Shown here one piece after another: positions 7,442-14,518 of a stretch of DNA of 52,522 nucleotides (the stretch's first letter is position 1; each line of letters opens with the position of its first letter). The DNA is from Chloroflexota bacterium (GTDB taxonomy: Bacteria; Chloroflexota; UBA11872; VXOZ01), in NCBI GenBank assembly GCA_022824225.1, contig JAJEAH010000036.1, positions 1-52,522 of the forward strand, in the 5' to 3' direction. A program made the translations under genes and the position numbers. The notes under the pieces were generated by a model, which was not told the DNA's origin, searched no databases, and worked only from the letters and a program-made list of their open reading frames with translations.

Positions 7442-8968
7442 CTACCCCTCGCCCGCATCCGCCAGCAGGTCGTCGCGTAGTTCCCGCTTCAGCACCTTGC
7501 CCATGGTGTTGCGGGGGAGTTCGTCGGCAAAATACACGTCGCTGGGCACCTGGTAGTCCACGGCGCGTTCGCGGCAGAAGTCGCGGATGCTGCGGGGCGT
7601 GGCGTCTGTGTCGGCGTCGGGGTCTTTCACCACCACGGCCACCACTTTTTCGCCGCGCAGGTCGTCGGGCAGGCCGAACACGGCGGACTCTTTCACACCG
7701 GGACAGTCGTTGAGCACGCGCTCGACCATGGGCGGATAGACGTTGAAGCCCTTGGTGATGATGAGATCGACTTTGCGCCCGATAAGAGTCAGGTACCCCT
7801 GCGGGTCCACGAAACCGAGGTCGCCGGTGGCAAAGAAGCCCTGGTGGGCGAACGCCTCGGCGGTGGCTTCCGGCCGGTTCAGGTAGTGGTCGAAGATCAC
7901 CGGGCCTTTCACCAGCACCTCGCCCACGGCATGCCCCTCCTTGGTGGTGGAGCCGTCCGCGAGCATCTTCATCTCGATGCCGTCCAGCGGCAGCCCCACG
8001 GAGCCCTGCACGCTCGGCGTGTCTATGGGCAAGCTGGCGATCACGTGGCTTTCGGTCATGCCGTACCGGTTGATGAGCGGATTCCTTAAAATACCCTCCA
8101 ACTCTGGTAAGACCTCTGGACGAATTGGCGCGGAACCGCACGTGAAGAGCCGCACGTGCGACCACTGCTCAGCCCGCTCCCGAAACTCAGGCCGCCCCAG
8201 AAACTGGTAGTACATGGGCGGGATGGCCATGAAGACCGTAGCGCTGTCGATGAGGTCTAAGGTGCGGATGGGATGGAACTGGTCCGCCATGAGCATGTGC
8301 GCGCCGGTGAGGAAGTTCACGTGGCTGGCGAAAGACAAACCGTGGATGTGGAAGAACGGCAGCACGTTCACGAGCACGTCGTCCGGCGTAAACGCCCAGC
8401 AGTCCGCCAGCGAACGCACCGCCGCGCCGAGATTGGCGTGGGTGTGCACCACGCCCTTGGGCTGGCCGGTGGTGCCGGACGAATAGAGCAGCAGCGCCCA
8501 GTCCTCGGCGGTGGTATCCGGCAGAGAGGCCGTGGGCTGCGGCTCTAACGTCAGGAATTCGTCGGCGTGCAGCACGCCCCGCAGCGGTATCTCTTCATCC
8601 TCAACCAAGCCCTGCAGCACCGGCAGTTCTGCGTCGCCGCCTACCGCCAGCGCCGCGCCGCTATCCTGGGCGTAGAACTGCATTTCGCGGGGCGTAAACT
8701 TGGAGTTCAGCGGCAATGAGACCCCGCCGGCCCGTATCGCGCCCAGATGCGCCAGCAGCAGCGCGGGCTTGTCCGCCGTATACAGGATCACGCGCTCACC
8801 GGCCCGCAAGCCCTGTGCCCGCAAATGCGCCGCCGCCGCCCGCGTGCGGGCATCCAACTCGGCATACGTCCAGGTCGCGCCCCGATACGTCAGCGCCGGC
8901 CGCTGGGCGAATTCCACAAACGCCGCTTCAAGCTGTGTTCGGAAAGACTGGATTCCCATCTCCGCCAA
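7442..8968 (-). CDS. AMP-forming acyl-CoA synthetase, MatB-like
   Basis: A 508-residue ANL-superfamily ligase. The phosphate loop YSSGTTGQPKGVVHTH lies near residue 165, LPFFHIHGL is the A4-type motif, YGMTES is the A5 motif, TGDLGFVDPQGY is the A7 aspartate motif, GRKVDLIITKGFNVYP is the hinge, and the C-terminal PRNTMGKVLKREL holds the catalytic lysine. The layout and the 'FFHIHGL...' and 'KGPVIFDHYLNRPEAT' stretches resemble malonyl-CoA synthetase (MatB) and related short-acid ligases, but substrate choice cannot be settled by eye. It activates a carboxylate via acyl-AMP and transfers it to CoA. It probably shares transcription with the downstream SDR. Confidence 0.88.
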   Translation of the reverse strand: MAEMGIQSFRTQLEAAFVEFAQRPALTYRGATWTYAELDARTRAAAAHLRAQGLRAGERVILYTADKPALLLAHLGAIRAGGVSLPLNSKFTPREMQFYAQDSGAALAVGGDAELPVLQGLVEDEEIPLRGVLHADEFLTLEPQPTASLPDTTAEDWALLLYSSGTTGQPKGVVHTHANLGAAVRSLADCWAFTPDDVLVNVLPFFHIHGLSFASHVNFLTGAHMLMADQFHPIRTLDLIDSATVFMAIPPMYYQFLGRPEFRERAEQWSHVRLFTCGSAPIRPEVLPELEGILRNPLINRYGMTESHVIASLPIDTPSVQGSVGLPLDGIEMKMLADGSTTKEGHAVGEVLVKGPVIFDHYLNRPEATAEAFAHQGFFATGDLGFVDPQGYLTLIGRKVDLIITKGFNVYPPMVERVLNDCPGVKESAVFGLPDDLRGEKVVAVVVKDPDADTDATPRSIRDFCRERAVDYQVPSDVYFADELPRNTMGKVLKRELRDDLLADAGEG

Positions 8969-9249
8969 TCTTCCGTAAGGCTTTGAAAACTGGAGAACTC
9001 ACACGAGACACGCGATTGCTATACTCTCTCAGTGATGATAGAGTGCACTGTAATATGATAAACTACTAAAGAGTAATATGTGCTCACTTAGGTAGGTCAG
9101 CGTGAAGGCGAACACGAGAAGGGTTACACCATGCGCTTCACCTCCCATGGTGGCGTATTCTTCTTGCCCATCTCTTAGTGCTTCCTTTGATCGCTTGCCC
9201 TAATCGCCTGTCTCAAATTAGTGCACCTTTGCACTTGAATATAGTGATG
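8969..9249. other. AT-rich spacer at left flank of the tRNA/R-M island
   Basis: A gene-free stretch. Base composition changes visibly here from GC-rich to near balanced (for example 9030-9080). It must hold the promoter of the minus-strand acyl-CoA synthetase. I see no direct repeat of the tRNA 3' ends that would mark an attachment site. Confidence 0.45.
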
Positions 9250-9335
9250 CGGAGGGGCGGGGAATTGAACCCACTCGCAGTGTACACGAGTTGCGGGCGT
9301 CTAAGGCCCGTTGCTCACCTGAGCGGCACCCCTCC
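9250..9335 (-). tRNA. Unusual tRNA, anticodon UAG, fits 9/3 allo-tRNA fold
   Basis: Read on the minus strand, the gene gives a 5-bp anticodon stem CGGGC/GCCCG with loop CTTAGAC (anticodon UAG, DNA 9301-9303). A 7/5 acceptor/T-stem leaves the T-stem unpaired at two positions. A 9/3 reading pairs completely: acceptor GGAGGGGTG with CGCCCCTCC (one T-G wobble) and T-stem GGG/CCC around TTCAATT. The D-arm is GCTC-AGGT-GAGC with a four-base loop, as in tRNA-Sec. The variable arm is long (stem ACTCG/CGAGT) and the discriminator is G, both serine-type features. CCA is not encoded. By anticodon it reads Leu CUA; by body it looks SerRS-charged. This matches the 8/4 and 9/3 'allo-tRNAs' known from metagenomes. 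Confidence 0.82.
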
Positions 9336-9408
9336 GATATGGTACCCCAGAAGAACCTAAAATCCGACTTGGCTAAGGCGGTTTTCAGGCACACCTTCTT
9401 GGGCACGG

Positions 9409-9482
9409 TGGGCCGTGGGAGACTTGAACTCCTAACCAAGGGGGTGAGAACCCCCTGCTCTGTCCCTTTGAGCTAACGGCCC
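9409..9482 (-). tRNA. tRNA with CUC (Glu) anticodon on a lysine-like body
   Basis: A 74-base canonical cloverleaf on the minus strand: acceptor GGGCCGT/ACGGCCC, D-arm GCTC/GAGC, anticodon stem GGGGG/CCCCT with loop TTCTCAC (anticodon CTC), five-base variable loop TGGTT, T-stem AGGAG/CTCCC with an A-C mismatch at the base, discriminator A. CCA is not encoded. The 5' GGGCCGTTAGCTCA, the TTGGT variable loop and the acceptor pair are what bacterial tRNA-Lys looks like, whereas typical tRNA-Glu has a different D-arm and a shorter variable loop. It is therefore either a divergent tRNA-Glu or a tRNA-Lys with a changed third anticodon base. It lies 73 bases upstream (in transcription sense) of the UAG tRNA. 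Confidence 0.85.
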
Positions 9483-9555
9483 ATCAACTAGGCGGGCAGC
9501 TAGGTGAAGCGGCAACTTCCCTGGCTGCCCGTTGATTTAAGGTGGTCGGTTGTAG

Positions 9556-10053
9556 CTAGAATGGTAAGTCATCGGGATCAACGGTTCCTTCGCCTCCGTT
9601 GGGCGCAATAACCACTTCCACAATCCACCGCCATGTACGAGGCCCAACGCGTTCAACGGGTTCACCCCGCCGCATGAGTTGATGCGCGGCCGCGTCAACA
9701 GTGGCAACTGGGTTTTCCGCCTTCATCCGAACGCGCATTTTGCGGATACGAAGTGCGATTTCTTGAGAACTAATAGGCGCGCCTTGCGCCTGCCTCAAGA
9801 CTTCACGAATTGCGTCCCGGATCGTCATCTGCTCACTCTCGTCAGCATCAAACAGGGGCGCGTCTGGCACTTCCTCTTCCGGGACTCCTTTGGTAATGAA
9901 ATTCAGCCAGGATTCGAGGCCTTGAATAAGCGCAGCCAATGCCTCACGTTCTTCATCAACGTGTCGCATTCGGTCGTATGCCCAAGATAGCTGACTCCGT
10001 GTAGCATCCACATCCATGTCTAAGTCCACTGGCAACCTCCACTCAGTTTGCAT
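9556..10053 (-). CDS. Hypothetical protein with C-terminal winged-helix-like domain
   Basis: A 165-residue protein. Residues 1-55 are charged and helical and may form a coiled coil. Residues about 75-145 (MTIRDAIREVLRQAQGAPIS... then VDAAAHQLMRRGEPVERVG and RTWRWI) have the helix-turn-helix-wing rhythm of HARE-HTH/winged-helix domains, which occur in chromatin and restriction-modification proteins. I infer DNA binding; no enzyme motif is present. It lies upstream of, and on the same strand as, the two unusual tRNA genes (74-base gap) and may be co-transcribed with them. It is divergent from the methyltransferase. Confidence 0.65.
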   Translation of the reverse strand: MQTEWRLPVDLDMDVDATRSQLSWAYDRMRHVDEEREALAALIQGLESWLNFITKGVPEEEVPDAPLFDADESEQMTIRDAIREVLRQAQGAPISSQEIALRIRKMRVRMKAENPVATVDAAAHQLMRRGEPVERVGPRTWRWIVEVVIAPNGGEGTVDPDDLPF

Positions 10054-10424
10054 AAATCAATGGCGGTGGGAAAAGCGGGCCACTTAGCGCCTATGAGACT
10101 GTTGCTTTCAGATTAGGCTGGAGAGAACGGCCACGGTTTCCTTACTGTACCATTAAAAAGTCCATCCTGTCCATAGATAAACAAGCAGGCTATTTTCATG
10201 CCCCGTCTTGACTAACGCCAATGCTAATTGGATACGCAAGCAGGCGTTAGCTTCATGTTAGGAAACTATATGGATGGTGTCAAGCGACTGGCGGTTGTGG
10301 CTTATTCCTACTTCCTATTTTCTTAAACCGATCAAGACAATGGCTGATCCACTTGACGGAATGACCGCTCGCAACATAGGATGATTTCCAGCGATCTCAT
10401 CCGTTGACTTGAGGGGGTGAGTGT
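10054..10424. promoter_or_regulatory. AT-rich divergent promoter region with inverted repeat
   Basis: A 371-base gene-free region between the divergent winged-helix gene and the methyltransferase. It contains a perfect 8-bp inverted repeat, CTAACGCC at 10212-10219 and GGCGTTAG at 10243-10250, separated by 23 bases. This could be an operator controlling the restriction-modification genes or a hairpin. The methyltransferase start is preceded by GAGGGGGTGA. No clear -10/-35 pair stands out. Confidence 0.4.
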
Positions 10425-11465
10425 ATGCCTCTCACAGCGATTAGCTTATTTGCCGGCGCCGGTGGCATGGATATCGGTGTTGACGACGCTGGCTTCAATA
10501 CGGTGTGCGCCATAGAGAGCGATCTCCATTGCGCCGCAACTCTGCGGCGTAATGGCCGAAGGAAACTCGTTTGCCAAACGGACATACGCGTTGTTGACCC
10601 TACTCGTTTGCTAGATGTCCTCGGGTTAGAGAAGGGATCAGTCGCGCTTCTTCACGCTGGACCGCCATGCCAGCCCTTTAGCCAAATAGGAAAAAAGGGG
10701 GGGTTGCGTGATCCGCGTGGCGCGTTGATCTTCGAGGTAGTTAGATTTGCCGAGGCTATTCGACCAACAACGATACTTATCGAGCAAGTTCCTACTTTTC
10801 TGCGAGCGAAAACGGCAGTTGGCCAGGGGTTGGTAGAGGATTTGCGAACTGAGTTTCGGCGCTTGAATTACGACTTGTACGTTAGTGTACTGGACGCAAG
10901 CGAATACGGCGTCCCTCAACGCAGACGCCGCGTGGCCATGGTCTGCGTGCCTGCCGGACAACCGTTCAGTTTTCCCGTCTTGGCAAAACGCACTCTTTCT
11001 ACGGTCGGGGAAGCACTCAAGGGACTTCCCCCGCCATCCACAAACGGAGAAGAACCTCTAATCCCAAATCATATTGACGTTACCCCTGCTCGTGACCAGG
11101 AACGAATCGCTTACGTGCCAGAGGGATTGTGGCTTTCCAAAGTACCCAACGTCCCCCCCGACATACTTCAAAAACTGACGCGCAAAGATACCACCAAGTT
11201 CCGACGCCTGAGCAGAGCAGACCTCGCGCCAACTCTTCGCTGTGGCGAAGCCCCGTACCATCCTGTCGAAAACAGATACATCACTCCTCGAGAAGCCGCG
11301 CGCCTGCAAGGTTTTCCTGATAAGCATGTATTCGAGGGCCCCATACGGCGTCGAACGGGTAGTGTGCAGGACCTTGACCAGCACCGCCAAGTTGCTAATG
11401 CAGTGCCACCTCCCATGGCGCGTTCCGTAGCTGCGGACCTGCGGAGCAAACTGTGCCTTACGTAG
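10425..11465 (+). CDS. DNA (cytosine-5) methyltransferase
   Basis: A 346-residue C5 methyltransferase with the motifs in canonical order: I, LFAGAGGMD (residues 8-16, SAM binding); IV, GPPCQPFS with catalytic C82; VI, IEQVP (the usual ENV appears as E120-Q-V, a tolerated variant); VIII, QRRRRV (165-170); IX, RLQGFPD (293-299); X, QVANAVPPP. The target-recognition region lies between about 175 and 285. It methylates carbon 5 of a cytosine in the site also cut by its partner enzyme. Its stop codon overlaps the GTG start of the NotI-like gene by 13 bases, so the two are translationally linked. Codon use is less GC-rich than flanking genes; Leu63 uses CTA, the codon matched by the nearby UAG tRNA. 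Confidence 0.95.
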   Translation: MPLTAISLFAGAGGMDIGVDDAGFNTVCAIESDLHCAATLRRNGRRKLVCQTDIRVVDPTRLLDVLGLEKGSVALLHAGPPCQPFSQIGKKGGLRDPRGALIFEVVRFAEAIRPTTILIEQVPTFLRAKTAVGQGLVEDLRTEFRRLNYDLYVSVLDASEYGVPQRRRRVAMVCVPAGQPFSFPVLAKRTLSTVGEALKGLPPPSTNGEEPLIPNHIDVTPARDQERIAYVPEGLWLSKVPNVPPDILQKLTRKDTTKFRRLSRADLAPTLRCGEAPYHPVENRYITPREAARLQGFPDKHVFEGPIRRRTGSVQDLDQHRQVANAVPPPMARSVAADLRSKLCLT

Positions 11466-12415
11466 AAGAGTTGTATGGTCAACGCCTTGCAGAAGATATG
11501 GATGGGGCATCGTGCAGACGCGCTTGGTGCCCATTCATGGATGCTATATGCGATGGCGGCGGCAATCGCGATATGGCTCGAGTGGACGCTTCCGATCCGG
11601 CCCTTGGCCCCTATTTCCACAAAGAGGTTGGGCAGGCGACTAACGGCTATATTCCATGTGGCGTTTGTTCAATTCGGCTACCGAAGGAAAGCACTGTGTG
11701 GGCGATTTGCCCCCGTCGTCTTCTGTCATTCAGAGGCAGCGGCGTCGCTGAACAGCAAGCTGACCTGGCCAATCGCATTTTCGCTTTAGCTGGATATCAA
11801 CCGAATCAGGAGGTTTCCGTCTGGTCTGAGGTCTCACTTAGCGAAACTGGAGCGGGCGGCGCGAGATTCAAATACCGCCTAGATTATGTGCTGCGAAGCA
11901 CTGAGGAGAAGTCTGCGCCTGTAATTGTTGAAGTCATGACTTGCTCAACGTCAGGGGGCAACCGATCAAGAGGGACAGACATACAAGGTGCGTTTAGGCG
12001 AGCAGTTCTGTTCGCGCACAGGGTTTCCAGTGATCCCGTTGAATCTCCTGGTGTAAATCTCAGGCAAGTTTGGGCAAGGATGGCATCGCAAATGATTGCA
12101 AAGTCTGAGGCAGCCAACAGTTGGGGCGGGCGAACAATCTGGGTTGTTCAAGATCACTTGGTGAATTACATACGCGCAAACACCGCTCTGCCGCTTGATG
12201 ATCTCCACTCACCAGAGTGGGAACCAGGTGAGGTGAACCTTCTTGTGTCAGACTTGAGGCGCGCTATAGACCTTTACTCTGGGCCCATCAGGCCGTCCAA
12301 TTCATCAAAAGCATGCTGGATGGAGTTGCTAGGCGCTCCCCACATTCCTACACTTGACAGCATCATGCAAAAGCTCGAAGCGACCAAACCGATCGCTACA
12401 TTTCGCATTGCGTAA
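11453..12415 (+). CDS. NotI-family type II restriction endonuclease
   Basis: A 320-residue protein starting at GTG 11453. The N-terminus carries the cysteine pattern of NotI-type enzymes: ELYGQ, then WCPFMDAIC (C26, C33), CGVCSI (C69, C72) and AICPRR (C86). In NotI such cysteines bind iron. The likely nuclease core is YRLDYVL (D144) followed by VIVEVMT (E160); the lysine of a textbook PD-(D/E)xK site is not obvious. Its place directly after a C5 methyltransferase and before vsr supports restriction function. The recognition site is unknown. GCGGCCGC occurs at least five times in the window, so that site is not avoided, which is compatible with protection by methylation or with a different specificity. 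A later start at ATG 11498 would lose the ELYG motif. Confidence 0.82.
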   Translation: MPYVEELYGQRLAEDMDGASCRRAWCPFMDAICDGGGNRDMARVDASDPALGPYFHKEVGQATNGYIPCGVCSIRLPKESTVWAICPRRLLSFRGSGVAEQQADLANRIFALAGYQPNQEVSVWSEVSLSETGAGGARFKYRLDYVLRSTEEKSAPVIVEVMTCSTSGGNRSRGTDIQGAFRRAVLFAHRVSSDPVESPGVNLRQVWARMASQMIAKSEAANSWGGRTIWVVQDHLVNYIRANTALPLDDLHSPEWEPGEVNLLVSDLRRAIDLYSGPIRPSNSSKACWMELLGAPHIPTLDSIMQKLEATKPIATFRIA

Positions 12416-12479
12416 TTGCTTGCTAAATGGCTCATATAAGTTGACACCCAAAGCGTTCCCCTTTTAGTGTGAGCGGATC

Positions 12480-12887
12480 ATGGCCGACACCGTATCGCCT
12501 GAAGTGCGGAGTAGGGTGATGGCGCGGGTCAAATCCAAAGACATGAAGCCAGAAATTAAAGTTCGTCGACTGCTTCATGCTCTTGGGTACAGATATCGCC
12601 TCCACAGGGCCGACTTGCCTGGTCGTCCTGATCTTGTTTTTCCTTCAAGGCGCAAGATCGTGTTTGTGAACGGATGTTTTTGGCACAGTCATTCGAATTG
12701 CGTTCAGGTGCGCATTCCCGCCACCAATAGAGAATACTGGCTTTCTAAACTGGCGGGAAACAAAGCTAGAGACGAGCGCAACATAGTCTTGTTGAGAGAA
12801 AACGGTTGGGCGGTAATGACGGTTTGGGAATGCCAACTAGGAGATTTGGCAACGGTCACTGAACGACTTACTGCATTCCTTGATTAA
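12480..12887 (+). CDS. vsr: Very short patch repair endonuclease Vsr
   Basis: A 135-residue Vsr nuclease. The catalytic aspartate is D51 in LPGRPDLVFP. The zinc-binding segment FVNGCFWHSHSNC supplies C66, H69, H71 and C74. The start region SRVMARVKSKDMKPE is the conserved N-terminal recognition segment. Vsr nicks 5' of the T in T-G mismatches created by deamination of 5-methylcytosine, so it guards against mutation by the C5 methyltransferase two genes upstream. Methyltransferase, endonuclease and vsr together make a complete restriction-modification-repair cassette. The gene ends 14 bases from the convergent lipoprotein gene. Confidence 0.95.
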   Translation: MADTVSPEVRSRVMARVKSKDMKPEIKVRRLLHALGYRYRLHRADLPGRPDLVFPSRRKIVFVNGCFWHSHSNCVQVRIPATNREYWLSKLAGNKARDERNIVLLRENGWAVMTVWECQLGDLATVTERLTAFLD

Positions 12888-12901
12888 CGACCTCTCTGTT
12901 G

Positions 12902-13483
12902 TCAATGGTCAAGTTGTGCTATTACCTTATTCGGGTCAGTTGGCGGTCTCTGCTGTGGCGGCGCATCATAGCGTTCTACTTGATACCAACCCGAGGCGAA
13001 GATCAGGCCGTCATGCTTGATTACCCAGGCGTGCTTCGTTTCCAGGAACCCGCCTCTGGCCGGATTCTCAAAGACGTAGCTCACCCAGCGCCCCTCCTCG
13101 GTGGCAGCCAGCATGTCCGCGCCGAAATCGTAGCCGTTGGCGTCTACGCCCAAGGGTTTCTTGACAAACAAGCCGACGTTTTCCGGTATGGCGGCGTGCG
13201 CCAGCACCTCGGCGTCCTCACCGATGATGAAGATGTACCACTCGCCGTCCACGCTCTCCGGGGAGTTGTAGAAGGCGAGGGCGGCGTCGCGGCCTTCCGC
13301 GTCGTAACGACTGATCGCCGCGGCCACGAACGCCTTAGTATAGAGACCTGGTTCCGCCTCTCGGGAAACGGCATCCAAGCCTGGCAGCGCCGACGGCTGC
13401 GGGGGCTGGGGCACAGTCTGGCACGCCGCGAGCGCCACCACCCCAATGATGCACACCACAGCGGCAGCTATCCGACCGAACAT
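12902..13483 (-). CDS. Cache-domain lipoprotein
   Basis: A 193-residue exported protein. A hydrophobic signal segment (residues 6-20) ends in the lipobox LAAC, so C21 is the predicted lipidated residue. The body (residues 45-175) matches single Cache domains in pattern: AFVAAAISRYDAEGRDAALAF, then GEWYIFIIGEDAEVLAHA, YDFGADML and AWVIKHDGLIFASGWY. Cache domains bind small ligands outside the cell, usually as sensor modules. Here there is no kinase or chemotaxis output domain, so it may be a stand-alone binding lipoprotein. Composition returns to the GC-rich background, which marks the right edge of the island. Confidence 0.8.
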   Translation of the reverse strand: MFGRIAAAVVCIIGVVALAACQTVPQPPQPSALPGLDAVSREAEPGLYTKAFVAAAISRYDAEGRDAALAFYNSPESVDGEWYIFIIGEDAEVLAHAAIPENVGLFVKKPLGVDANGYDFGADMLAATEEGRWVSYVFENPARGGFLETKHAWVIKHDGLIFASGWYQVERYDAPPQQRPPTDPNKVIAQLDH

Positions 13484-13559
13484 GCGGCGACTCCTTGGTC
13501 TCGTTGGCGGCTGAAACGCGCGTTCCCGCGCTCATCTATTCCAGTATAGCACCGGCAAG

Positions 13560-13665
13560 CGCCCGTTCCATGCGGCGCGGGGCGGCGCGGGGCGGCGCGG
13601 CGGCGACATCTGGTGCGGCTGCGACATGCAGGGCCCGCTCCATGCGGCGCGGGGCGGCGCGCCTC
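13560..13665. repeat. GC-rich direct repeat (CCATGCGGCGCGGGGCGGCGCG)
   Basis: The string TCCATGCGGCGCGGGGCGG occurs twice, near 13567 and 13640, separated by a GC-rich spacer. It lies between the divergent-promoter side of the lipoprotein gene and the end of the dioxygenase gene. I see no coding content. Confidence 0.5.
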
Positions 13666-13717
13666 ACGCTTTGCCTGAGGCCCAGCCGTCGCAGCGCGCG
13701 CTCCGCGCCGACCGGGG

Positions 13718-13773
13718 GGCGTAGCCTACTACGGCATACCGTAGCCTGCTACGGCATACCGTAGCCTGCTACG
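13718..13773. repeat. Tandem hairpin repeat, 20-bp unit, three copies
   Basis: Three copies of CGTAGCCTGCTACGGCATAC (last copy truncated). Each unit is itself an inverted repeat CGTAG-CCTG-CTACG, so each could fold into a small hairpin. The last copy overlaps the stop codon of the dioxygenase gene (stop at 13769-13771). It may act in transcription termination or mRNA protection, although there is no T-tract. Confidence 0.6.
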
Positions 13774-14518
13774 GGACGTCGAGAACGAAGGTGAACTGGG
13801 CCGCTGTGCCGCCGGGCGCGTCTTGCAGCGACACGAGCAGCGCGGGATTGAAAATGCCGTCGCCCTGGTTGCCGGATTCGCCGGGGAAGTAGAGCTGGGT
13901 GGTGAGGATGGGTTGGCCCGGCGCCTGCACGCGCACGTGGATGTGGCGGGTGCGGCCGGGGTAGATGCCGGGCACGATGGTCTCCAACGTGAAGCGCCCT
14001 TCGTCGTCGGCAAACTGGTGGCCGCGAAAGGTGTAGCCCTCGTTGTCGTAATTGCCCGCGTTGTCGGTATGCCAGAAGTCCAGCAGCGCCCCCGCCACGG
14101 GCGCGCACTGGGTTGAGAGCACGTGACCCGTGAGCAGCAGCCGCGTGCCGCCGAGGCCCGGCGCCAACAGGGACGTGCGCAGGGGCGTGTCCGGCGTGTA
14201 GAACGGACCCGCGGTCTGCGGCGGCGTGGGGTCGTCACCGTCGTCGCAGGCCGGGGTGGGCGGCAGTTGCCCGGCGTCCCCTGACTGAGCCGGCGCCGGC
14301 TGCGCGGTGGCGGGTGCCGGCTGCCGCGTGGCCGGCGCGGCGGGCTGTGCCGCGTCAGACGTCTGCGCGCCAGGACCGGTCTGGGCGGTCGGCGCTGCCG
14401 ATTGCCGGTTGTTGCGGGTCAGGCCGCCGCAGGCCGCCACGGCCGCGGTCACGGCCACCACCACGGCCTTGCGCCACAGTACGCGGCGCGATAGGCTCCA
14501 GAGCATTCGTGTATCCAT
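13769..14518 (-). CDS. Exported intradiol ring-cleavage dioxygenase-like protein
   Basis: A 249-residue protein. The N-terminus has a signal segment ending AVAAC, a probable lipobox. A low-complexity Ala/Pro/Gln linker follows to about residue 90. The rest is an intradiol dioxygenase fold: QTAGPFYTPD, PVAGALLDFWHTDNAGNYDN, RGHQFADDEGRFTLETIVPGIYPG and RTRHIHVRV. The non-heme Fe(III) ligands expected are the tyrosines of NYDN and GIYPG and the two histidines of RHIHV. The family opens catechol-type rings; exported lipoprotein members are known, and their substrates are poorly defined. I chose ATG 14518 because AGGAAGG lies eight bases upstream; the open frame extends to 14572 without further domain. 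Confidence 0.85.
   Translation of the reverse strand: MDTRMLWSLSRRVLWRKAVVVAVTAAVAACGGLTRNNRQSAAPTAQTGPGAQTSDAAQPAAPATRQPAPATAQPAPAQSGDAGQLPPTPACDDGDDPTPPQTAGPFYTPDTPLRTSLLAPGLGGTRLLLTGHVLSTQCAPVAGALLDFWHTDNAGNYDNEGYTFRGHQFADDEGRFTLETIVPGIYPGRTRHIHVRVQAPGQPILTTQLYFPGESGNQGDGIFNPALLVSLQDAPGGTAAQFTFVLDVP

Noticed and set aside
9250-9335. Plain tRNA-Leu(UAG)
   Set aside because: Only the anticodon supports it. The T-stem fails to pair at two positions in a 7/5 fold, the D-loop is only four bases, and the discriminator is G where bacterial tRNA-Leu has A.
9250-9482. Attachment site or integrated element at the tRNA pair
   Set aside because: No integrase, excisionase or direct repeat of the tRNA 3' ends was seen within the window.
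9686-9693. Avoidance of GCGGCCGC because of the NotI-like enzyme
   Set aside because: The octamer occurs at least five times in the window, about what a GC-rich sequence of this length would give by chance, so no avoidance can be claimed.
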